NCBI GenBank assembly: GCA_002352445.1
Contig: DEIL01000070.1
Span: 1 to 19,354 of the forward strand
Direction: 5' to 3'
Source of the DNA: Desulfobulbaceae bacterium UBA2775
Lineage (GTDB): Bacteria > Desulfobacterota > Desulfobulbia > Desulfobulbales > Desulfocapsaceae
DNA: 19,354 nt
Part shown: positions 13,375 to 19,354 of the stretch, in pieces
How the letters are laid out: every line of letters starts with the position of its first letter
How positions within the stretch are numbered: the stretch's first letter is position 1
Made by a program: the position numbers and the translations under genes
Notes under the pieces: generated by a model
Told to the model about the DNA's origin: nothing
Database searches by the model: none
What the model saw: the letters and a program-made list of their open reading frames with translations, nothing else

Positions 13375-15027
13375 ATGGAACAGCAGAAATGGGTGCTTGA
13401 GAACCCCACTCTAGGAATTATTTTTGTCGCAGCTTCCTTTGTTGCCTTTTATTTTATCGGCTGGTATTCAGCACGGGCAGCAAAATCCTCCACTGACTAT
13501 TGGACCGCTGGTCGTAATATCGGTGCTCTGGCGAACGGGCTTGGAATGGCCTCAAGTTTTATGAGTCTTGCCACCTTTATGGGTGTTACAGCTCTGATTC
13601 TGAAGCTTAAAGTACCATTTGTCTATATGTGGATCCAGTTTGCACTCAGCATCCCGCTGATCACACTCTGGTACGGTACTCCACTGAGAAGAATGGGTGC
13701 CTACACCCCGGCTCATTTTGTCCGTGAACGATATGGACTGAGTACATCATACGTTACCGTTATCTTTATGATTCTCGTTATGCTTATGTACGCTCTCGGC
13801 CAGATGATCGGTGTCGCCAAGGTCTTTGAAATGCTGTTTGGTATCAACTACACCGTAGCACTGGTCTGTGGTGGTGCACTCATCGTTGGTTATGTTGCCA
13901 TAGGCGGCATGTACGGCACCTCCTATAATGCCGCATTTCAGATGGTTCTTATGGGCATCGCTTTTATTGTTCCCCTTGGTGCTATAATGAAAGCCATGGG
14001 TGGAACCGGCTGGTATTTCCCTCCCCTGCTATACGCTGATATGGTTCCGGCAATGCTCGAGGCTGTACCCGATTTTTTTGACATGAAATTTGGTTTTAAG
14101 TGGTATTTTTCTCTTATCCCATGTTTTACAATCGGTGCCATGGGGCTTCCCCATCTCGGCATGAGGATATATACTTCCAAAAACTTGAAGAGTGCACGTG
14201 GTGCAATGGTCTGGTTTACCTTCTTCTGCGGTATCGTATTCAGTGCAACTTATACCATGGGTTTCTCAGGAGTTTTCTTTCAAGCAACCTCCGGAACAAC
14301 CATTATTCCTTCCGATTACGATAAAATTACCCTTATACTCAACTCGGTATTCAATCCACCCTGGGTACTGGCATTCGTTATTGCCGGAGCTATCGCTGCT
14401 GGACTTTCTACAATCAGCGCCAACCTGATGGCTATCGGCGCCCTTATTTCTCAGGATATCATCGCCACAATCAAACCCAATCTCTCTGATAAAACCATGC
14501 AGATTATTGGCTACAGCGCAATTACCGGTGGTGGTATTGTTGCAATCCTGATCGCTCTCAATCCACCAACGTTTCTGGTAGTCAGTATCCTCTGGGCTTT
14601 TGGTCTTGCAGGTGTTACAATGGCACCTCTGGTGATTATGGGCGTTTGGTGGAAACAGGCCAATCGTTACGGAGCCAGCGCTGCTGCTCTGATTTCAGGA
14701 CTGACTTACATTGCTGTATCTCCCTATCTGTTCCCTGATTTAACAATCGCAGGTGGACTCCAGGCCAAACTTGGCATGTCAGGTGCGCTCTTATGTGTAC
14801 CCCTCACATTCCTTATTTTAACCGTTGTTTCAATGATTACTAATAATATCCCTGCGCTCATGGCAAGAATTCCCCATGAAGAGGATAAGCGCCTGGTTGA
14901 CAGTATTCACGGTTGGGCGGAGTATGATGAAGATCGCTATAACAGCACAAAAGCAGGAATCATCGTTGCTGCAATTAGCTTGTTTTTTGTTATCTGGGCT
15001 GTTATGCCAGGTGGCTGGACTGCCTAA
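13375..15027 (+). CDS. Sodium:solute symporter (SSS family), ActP/PanF-like
   Basis: This 550-residue protein has about 13 hydrophobic segments, as usual for the SSS family, which couples substrate uptake to sodium entry across the inner membrane. Family marks include STDYWTAGRNIGALANGLGMA (39-59), followed by SSFMSLATFMG on helix 2, the GGMYGTSYNAAFQ block (178-190), and AAGLSTISANLMAIGALISQDI (342-363), whose Ser346/Thr347 occupy the expected Na2 sodium-site region. The sequence is nearest in feel to acetate/monocarboxylate (ActP) or pantothenate (PanF) carriers; substrate cannot be decided by eye. The small accessory gene lies six bases upstream. A weak hairpin (TGCCTAAAT/ATTTAAGGCA, then TTTT) overlaps its stop codon. 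A carboxylate substrate would fit the CoA enzyme and DUF294 protein encoded on the other side of the divergent region. Confidence 0.88.
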   Translation: MEQQKWVLENPTLGIIFVAASFVAFYFIGWYSARAAKSSTDYWTAGRNIGALANGLGMASSFMSLATFMGVTALILKLKVPFVYMWIQFALSIPLITLWYGTPLRRMGAYTPAHFVRERYGLSTSYVTVIFMILVMLMYALGQMIGVAKVFEMLFGINYTVALVCGGALIVGYVAIGGMYGTSYNAAFQMVLMGIAFIVPLGAIMKAMGGTGWYFPPLLYADMVPAMLEAVPDFFDMKFGFKWYFSLIPCFTIGAMGLPHLGMRIYTSKNLKSARGAMVWFTFFCGIVFSATYTMGFSGVFFQATSGTTIIPSDYDKITLILNSVFNPPWVLAFVIAGAIAAGLSTISANLMAIGALISQDIIATIKPNLSDKTMQIIGYSAITGGGIVAILIALNPPTFLVVSILWAFGLAGVTMAPLVIMGVWWKQANRYGASAAALISGLTYIAVSPYLFPDLTIAGGLQAKLGMSGALLCVPLTFLILTVVSMITNNIPALMARIPHEEDKRLVDSIHGWAEYDEDRYNSTKAGIIVAAISLFFVIWAVMPGGWTA

Positions 15028-15053
15028 ATGAGCCCATTGATTTAAGGCATTTT
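15021..15053 (+). terminator. Possible weak terminator at the end of the symporter operon
   Basis: TGCCTAAAT (15021-15029) can pair with ATTTAAGGCA (15040-15049, one bulged base), and TTTT follows. The stem is AT-rich and includes the symporter stop codon, so it is only a weak candidate. Confidence 0.35.
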
Positions 15054-15186
15054 CACCCGATTTCTTCGTTAAACGAAAAATTTTATCCTCGGAATATAAA
15101 CCATATACCTGTGGTAAAATTTTTCCTTTGCCTCGATATCGAATGAAGATGCACTTAAATCAACAGGTTCATAAATAACCCATACG

Positions 15187-15237
15187 CTCCATCTCACTAC
15201 TTTATTGAACTGGAGTAAGATGGAGTTGAAGTTTTTT
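15187..15237 (+). promoter_or_regulatory. Long hairpin before the Yip1-like gene
   Basis: CTCCATCT (15187-15194) pairs perfectly with AGATGGAG (15218-15225). An inner TACT/AGTA stem follows after a three-base bulge, and a T6 run (15232-15237) lies six bases downstream. It sits about 50 bases before the 15288 start. It could be a terminator for transcription coming from the symporter genes or a leader element; its role is unproven. Confidence 0.35.
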
Positions 15238-15287
15238 GCGAATTCACCTGACAAGTAAGGTGTTATAAGAAACCAAAGAGACGACCA

Positions 15288-15857
15288 ATGTCCTACTTAT
15301 CAGTACTTTCTGATTTAATAGCTCGTAAAGAAGAAGTCTTTCTGCTGGCAGTTAACGGAAAATGTAGAAAATTTGTCATCTTTAATCTTCTTATTCTTGG
15401 CGTTCTGTTTGGATTTTCAAATTTTATCGGTGCCGTCTCCACCACACCTGACCTCCCTCTTGATGGGAAATTTGCATTCATCACCCCTCTAATTTTCTGT
15501 GTTAGTGGCTTTTTCACCATGTCCACTGCTCTTATCGGTTTTGTTCTGGTATACTGGTCTGCAGCCAAAGCCTTTGACGGTCGGGGTGGGTTTGCGCTTA
15601 TTTTTGATTTATTAGGTCTTTCACTGATTCCCTTCTGGGTGATAGCCCCCCTCTTGAACTATGTCATTATTTTTTCCAACTCCAAGGTAATGACCATTGT
15701 ACTGTTTGCTGTCATTGGCGTAGCTGCTGTCTGGTCATTCCAACTGACCAGAGGTAGTCTTGTTGTAGGGCAGGGATTGAGTCGGAAAAAAGCGGCCATT
15801 GCCGTCTGCTGCATCTGGATCTTCAGCATCAGTTCTATTTATGTATTCTTACCGTAA
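15288..15857 (+). CDS. Yip1-domain-like five-helix membrane protein
   Basis: This 189-residue protein has five hydrophobic segments at about 29-49, 63-90, 103-130, 134-152 and 168-187, with a charged N-terminal cap and a short terminus after the last helix. The block GGFALIFDLLGLSLIPFW (100-117) resembles the Yip1-family (PF04893) region around the third helix. Bacterial Yip1-like proteins have no agreed function. A weak purine-rich stretch (AAAGAGAC) precedes the ATG, and no better start is seen. It lies 260 bases after the symporter and 158 before the dehydrogenase, both on the same strand, so it may be its own unit. Family call is moderate; function unknown. Confidence 0.65.
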   Translation: MSYLSVLSDLIARKEEVFLLAVNGKCRKFVIFNLLILGVLFGFSNFIGAVSTTPDLPLDGKFAFITPLIFCVSGFFTMSTALIGFVLVYWSAAKAFDGRGGFALIFDLLGLSLIPFWVIAPLLNYVIIFSNSKVMTIVLFAVIGVAAVWSFQLTRGSLVVGQGLSRKKAAIAVCCIWIFSISSIYVFLP

Positions 15858-16015
15858 CCGATACAACCTCACCAATCTTCTCTAAACCTTTCTATCCGTT
15901 TACCTGATTGAAAGAAATCAATAATCTGAGTTGTTATCTTCTGCAAATCGAAGTATTGATACCTGCCAGGTAATTATCCAGGTTGATAGGCTTTAGGTTG
16001 TCAGGGGAGAGTAAA

Positions 16016-17038
16016 ATGTCTTTTAGAATCGCAATCAATGGCTATGGCCGCATCGGTCAGAGTGTCCTCAGAGCTCTCTATTCAAGCCCTTATAGATCCG
16101 AGTTCAGCATTATTGCAATTAATGAACTTGCCGATATCCAGACACTTACCTACCTCACCCGCTATGATACGACCCATGGCCGCTTTCCTTACCCCCTGAC
16201 TCATGATAAGGATCATCTCTTTATCGGTGACGATAAAATCCGGATCCTCAATGAGTCAAAAGCCGACCTTCTTCCCTGGAAAGAACTGAACATTGATATT
16301 CTCTTAGAATGTTCCGGCTCTTTCAGCGACCGGAAAACTGCTGAACGCCATCTGCACAGCGGAGCAAAACGACTGCTCTTTTCCCAGCCTGCAAGTTCTG
16401 AGGTAGACGCGACCATAGTCTATGGATTCAATGAGCATCTGCTCAAATCTAGCCATACCGTTGTTTCAAATGCATCCTGCACCACCAACTGCATTGTACC
16501 GGTCCTTCATATCCTTGACAGGGAACTTGGTATAAAAAACGGGGTTACTACAACGATTCATTCGGCCATGAATGATCAGCCGGTAATCGACAGCTACCAC
16601 CACACCAACCTTCGCCTTACCCGTAGCGCACTGCAGTCAATCATTCCTGTAGATACAGATCTGGCAAAAGGTATTGACCGACTGATACCCAGGCTCGCAG
16701 GCCGATTCAATTGTCTCCACCTGCGTGTGCCAACCATCAATGTCTCAGTCATTGATCTCTCAATTAATGTAGAAAAGAATACCACTATTGGGCAGGTCAA
16801 CAAGCTCATTAAAAATGCGGCCTATGGTCCTCTTAAAGGGTTGCTCGGTTATACGGAAGAACCACATGCATCTGTAGATTTCAATACAGATGCCCGTTCA
16901 TCAATTGTCGATGGATCCCAGACAAAAGTATGCAGTCACAAATTAGTTAAAATGTTATGCTGGTTCGATAATGAATGGGCCTATGCCAATCGCATGCTTG
17001 ACGTTGCCCATAACTGGCTTTCATTGATACAAATCTGA
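16016..17038 (+). CDS. epd: Erythrose-4-phosphate dehydrogenase-type (Epd) member of the GAPDH family
   Basis: With the ATG at 16016 the protein has 340 residues, the usual Epd length. The Rossmann motif NGYGRIG is at 8-14. The catalytic Cys155 is in SNASCTTNC and the catalytic His182 in HSAMNDQ, with the 27-residue spacing of GAPDH Cys149/His176. HSAMNDQ replaces the HAYTNDQ common in glycolytic GAPDH, and NELAD (36-40), YDTTHGRF, RLTRSALQSIIPVDTDLAKGI and VDGSQTKV all closely follow E. coli Epd. Epd oxidises D-erythrose 4-phosphate to 4-phosphoerythronate for pyridoxal phosphate synthesis. Related enzymes in other phyla can act on glyceraldehyde 3-phosphate, so activity is not certain. GGGGAG stands before the ATG; an 11-residue upstream extension to 15983 is rejected. 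No pdx genes adjoin. Confidence 0.8.
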   Translation: MSFRIAINGYGRIGQSVLRALYSSPYRSEFSIIAINELADIQTLTYLTRYDTTHGRFPYPLTHDKDHLFIGDDKIRILNESKADLLPWKELNIDILLECSGSFSDRKTAERHLHSGAKRLLFSQPASSEVDATIVYGFNEHLLKSSHTVVSNASCTTNCIVPVLHILDRELGIKNGVTTTIHSAMNDQPVIDSYHHTNLRLTRSALQSIIPVDTDLAKGIDRLIPRLAGRFNCLHLRVPTINVSVIDLSINVEKNTTIGQVNKLIKNAAYGPLKGLLGYTEEPHASVDFNTDARSSIVDGSQTKVCSHKLVKMLCWFDNEWAYANRMLDVAHNWLSLIQI

Positions 17039-17039
17039 C

Positions 17040-17061
17040 CCGACAAGTCGGAAAATTTTTT
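17040..17061 (+). terminator. Probable intrinsic terminator after epd
   Basis: CCGACAAGTCGG (17040-17051), starting just after the stop codon, forms a short four-pair stem with a four-base loop. It is followed by AAAA and a T6 run (17056-17061). The stem is short, so efficiency may be modest. Confidence 0.5.
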
Positions 17062-17260
17062 AGAGTCGCTGGATAAGTGCCTCGAAGGTCTCTCTACGTT
17101 CGCGATCTGTTGCCGGTATCAACCATTTGAATTTAATAGTAATCTAGATTTCGAAGTCTGCGCTTATCTCTTATTTTTTATTACAGCTTTTATGGAGTAA
17201 GGCACTAAACACAACAGGAAACAGATGTTATGAATATTCTTTATACAGGAATGAAAAATT

Positions 17261-17881
17261 ATGAACTGGAACCTTAAAAAGATCAAATTCCTCTATCCAC
17301 CGGACAATTTTCCCGGTTCGTTTACAAATGAGATATTACAGATGAAACATGAAGCCAAGAAGGAGGCGAAGATCAACGCTATCATCAAAGATCTTGAAGC
17401 CTCCGACCAGGCCTTGAGTGCTATAAAAGTGCTCAATCCTTTAGATCATATTCAGTTTATCTTTAACAATATCAAAGAATTGAGAGCACAAAAGTGTCTG
17501 GAGGAGGCGGTTCTAAAACTTTACACTAAACAGAACAGTTCATTTGAATCGGGGGGAGTATTTAAGGTATGGCAGGATCTTTTCCGCAACTGCGACAGGG
17601 AGAGGTTTTACAGTATGGGAACCTCTTTTCCCGATGGAGAGATCATTGCCTTTCGAGGATCAGTTCCCGGGGTAGCAAAAGGGTTCAGTTGGACAGTCAA
17701 CAGGAAAAAAATTGACTGGTTTACCGAACGCTGGCGGGATAAGTCACTTGGTGGAGGCACAATTTTCTCAACCCTTATCACCCGCAAAGATATCCTTGTC
17801 TTTCTCAAAGATGAAGAACAGGCGGAAATTATCGTTTCTCCTCAATTCCTTGAAACTGCAAAAATTGAGAAAATAGAATAA
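17261..17881 (+). CDS. Hypothetical protein with a compact ADP-ribosyltransferase-like R-S-E pattern
   Basis: I do not recognise a named family for this 206-residue soluble protein. Its N-terminal half (about 24-95) is rich in charged residues and looks helical. The C-terminal half reads IIAFRGSVPGVAKGFSWTVNRKKIDWFTERW (about 128-158), then LITRKDILVFLKDEEQAEIIV (172-192). The order Arg132-Gly, Ser143-Trp-Thr145, WF at 153-154 and Gln187-x-Glu189 recalls the R-S-E layout of mono-ADP-ribosyltransferases and the small YRG...SWT...ESE proteins found in phages and accessory regions. The Arg-to-Ser distance (11) is much shorter than in classical toxins, so this is a suggestion only. AGGA lies about 11 bases before the ATG. 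It ends 29 bp from the convergent glmS and has no close operon partner. Confidence 0.7.
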   Translation: MNWNLKKIKFLYPPDNFPGSFTNEILQMKHEAKKEAKINAIIKDLEASDQALSAIKVLNPLDHIQFIFNNIKELRAQKCLEEAVLKLYTKQNSSFESGGVFKVWQDLFRNCDRERFYSMGTSFPDGEIIAFRGSVPGVAKGFSWTVNRKKIDWFTERWRDKSLGGGTIFSTLITRKDILVFLKDEEQAEIIVSPQFLETAKIEKIE

Positions 17882-17910
17882 TCTCTTCCGCTATCGATCC
17901 GTCAGTTAAA

Positions 17911-19354
17911 CTATTCCACCGTCACACTTTTTGCCAGATTGCGGGGCTGATCAACATCGCAACCTCGCCTCGAGGCAATCTCATAGGCAAGTAACTGCGC
18001 CGGAACAGTATACAGAATAGGATTCATATCATCCGGAACTTTGGGGAGATAGATCACATCCTCCGTCAGCCTCTGCAAATGACTGTCCCCTTCAGTACCG
18101 ATCAAAATAAGGCGCCCCTGACGGGCCTTAATCTCTTCAACATTGGAAAGACTTTTCTGATATACATCGTCCTGGGGCACCAGTGCAAGTATCGGCATCT
18201 CTTTATCGATAAGGGCTATTGGACCATGTTTAAGTTCACCTGAGGCATAACCTTCCGCGTGAATATAAGAGATTTCTTTTAGCTTCAGAGCCCCTTCAAG
18301 GGCAATGGGAAAGCTCAAACCGCGGCCGACAAAAAGAAAATCCCGGCAATTATAGAAATTGTCTATGAGTTCCTTAATATCCGCCTGGATGCGTGGCAAT
18401 TCCCGCTCAATAACTCCAGCAATATCGATCAGAGCTTTGCCCATATCTCTACTTTTCTCCAGTGAAAGCGTTCCTCTTTTCTGGCTGAGAAAGAGTGTAA
18501 AAAGAAAAAGTGCGGCAAGCTGGGAAATAAATGCTTTGGTCGATGCGACACCAATTTCCGGCCCGGCATGGGTATATACAGTACCATCCGCCTCACGGGT
18601 CATTGTCGAACCGACAACATTACAGATCGTTATAATTTTTGAGCCCAGCTTTTTTGCAAGCCGGATACCGGCAAGTGTATCCGCCGTTTCTCCTGACTGT
18701 GAAATTGAAATAGTCAGCACACGGTCATTGATAATGAGGTGCCTGTATCTAAATTCTGATGCAATATCAACCTCAACCGGAATTTCTGCATACTTTTCAA
18801 TCCAGTATTTTGCTATCAGTGCCGCATGCCATGAAGTCCCGCAGGCAACAAGAAAAATACGGTCAATATTTTCTATCTCACGACTGTCAATATTCACCTC
18901 CGGAAGCTCAACCAGTCCCGATTCCGGGTTAATACGACCACTCACTGTGTTGGTAATCGCCTGGGGCTGTTCAAAAATCTCTTTCAGCATAAAATGCTTA
19001 AAGCCTGCCTTCTCGGCCATTCCGGCATTCCAGTTGATCGTCTGGGTCTCCTTTTCAACAAGAGTACCGAAAAGTGAATATACTTCATAGTTGTCGGCCT
19101 TGAGTATGGCTAGCTCCATATCATCGAGAAAGACAACCTCGTTTGTATACGGCAGAAGTGCCGGTATGTCGGATGCAAGGAAGGTTCCCTGATCTTTGCT
19201 GATGCCAAGGACAAGAGGACTCTGGTTCCTGACAGCAATAATAGTATCCGGCATGCCGGCCCAGAGAACACCAATAGCATAGGAACCTTCAATTCTACTG
19301 ACAGCTTCTTTTACAGCAGAAACAAGATCCTCGGACAGATACTCTTCTATAAGG
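17911..19354 (-). CDS. glmS: Glucosamine-6-phosphate synthase (isomerising), C-terminal part, truncated by the window edge
   Basis: GlmS makes glucosamine 6-phosphate from fructose 6-phosphate and glutamine, the first step to UDP-GlcNAc for peptidoglycan and lipopolysaccharide. The frame is open to the right edge; 481 codons are visible, so about 125-130 N-terminal residues, including the catalytic Cys of the glutaminase domain, lie outside. The visible start (LIEEYLSEDLVSAVKEAV, then EGSYAIGV) is the end of the glutamine amidotransferase domain. Two SIS isomerase domains follow: VACGTSWHAALIAK, SISQSGETADTLAGIR and GVASTKAFISQ in the first, EGALKLKEISYIHAEGYASGELKHGPIALID in the second. The protein ends with the family tail NLAKSVTVE. 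The internal ATG at 19254 is not the start. It converges on the hypothetical gene at 17881. Confidence 0.97.
   Translation of the reverse strand, partial: LIEEYLSEDLVSAVKEAVSRIEGSYAIGVLWAGMPDTIIAVRNQSPLVLGISKDQGTFLASDIPALLPYTNEVVFLDDMELAILKADNYEVYSLFGTLVEKETQTINWNAGMAEKAGFKHFMLKEIFEQPQAITNTVSGRINPESGLVELPEVNIDSREIENIDRIFLVACGTSWHAALIAKYWIEKYAEIPVEVDIASEFRYRHLIINDRVLTISISQSGETADTLAGIRLAKKLGSKIITICNVVGSTMTREADGTVYTHAGPEIGVASTKAFISQLAALFLFTLFLSQKRGTLSLEKSRDMGKALIDIAGVIERELPRIQADIKELIDNFYNCRDFLFVGRGLSFPIALEGALKLKEISYIHAEGYASGELKHGPIALIDKEMPILALVPQDDVYQKSLSNVEEIKARQGRLILIGTEGDSHLQRLTEDVIYLPKVPDDMNPILYTVPAQLLAYEIASRRGCDVDQPRNLAKSVTVE

Noticed and set aside
15983..16015. Eleven-residue N-terminal extension of the Epd-like protein
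   Set aside because: The GGGGAG ribosome binding site for the ATG at 16016 lies inside it, and the family starts at MSFRIAINGYGRIG.
18359..19090. Long plus-strand open frame (243 codons) opposite glmS
   Set aside because: It lies fully antisense to a clear GlmS coding region, has no ribosome binding site and no recognisable domain; it is a shadow frame.

Overview
The window is a piece of a bacterial chromosome of moderate G+C. It most resembles a sulfate-reducing or sulfur-cycling member of the Desulfobacterota (Desulfobulbales-like). That placement is an inference from the gene mix: an AMACR/CaiB-type CoA enzyme next to a cobalamin adenosyltransferase, a sodium:acetate-type symporter with a small accessory protein, an HD-GYP protein, and a DUF294 signal protein. 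No rRNA, tRNA, CRISPR or phage genes are visible.

Layout. (1) 102-785, plus: a transglutaminase-like cysteine protein, convergent with htpX (935-1849, minus). (2) 1850-2370: a noncoding gap holding a 69-bp REP-type inverted repeat and the remnant of a small inverted-repeat element. (3) 5287-2371, minus: a two-gene operon of an RhlE-type DEAD-box helicase followed 13 bp later by a YbiT-like ABC-F ATPase, both RNA/ribosome related. (4) 5288-5911: a second gap without a convincing gene. (5) 12340-5912, minus: five tightly packed genes (gaps of 11-19 bp): cobalamin adenosyltransferase, family III CoA transferase/racemase, GAF-HD-GYP protein, a 977-residue membrane Cache-PAS-PAS-CBS-CBS-DUF294 nucleotidyltransferase-like protein, and a PlsC-type acyltransferase. 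(6) 12341-13095: a divergent regulatory region with a near-consensus sigma-70 promoter, two copies of a TetR-like operator (GACTGAGCGCTC) and, between them, a 148-bp MITE-like element with 20-bp perfect terminal inverted repeats. (7) 13096-15027, plus: a small two-helix protein and a sodium:solute symporter. (8) 15288-17881, plus: a Yip1-like membrane protein, an Epd-type erythrose-4-phosphate/glyceraldehyde-3-phosphate dehydrogenase, and a hypothetical protein with a compact ADP-ribosyltransferase-like motif set. (9) 17911-19354, minus: the C-terminal 481 residues of GlmS, running off the right edge.

How it may work together. DUF294 nucleotidyltransferase-like proteins are often found beside sodium:solute symporters of the acetate/monocarboxylate type. 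Here the DUF294 protein also carries a membrane Cache sensor and shares an operon with an HD-GYP phosphodiesterase candidate and two CoA/B12 enzymes, divergent from the symporter pair. A small-carboxylate sensing, uptake and activation locus is the most interesting reading, but it is inference. The promoter-operator-MITE region between the two halves is the most notable noncoding structure.
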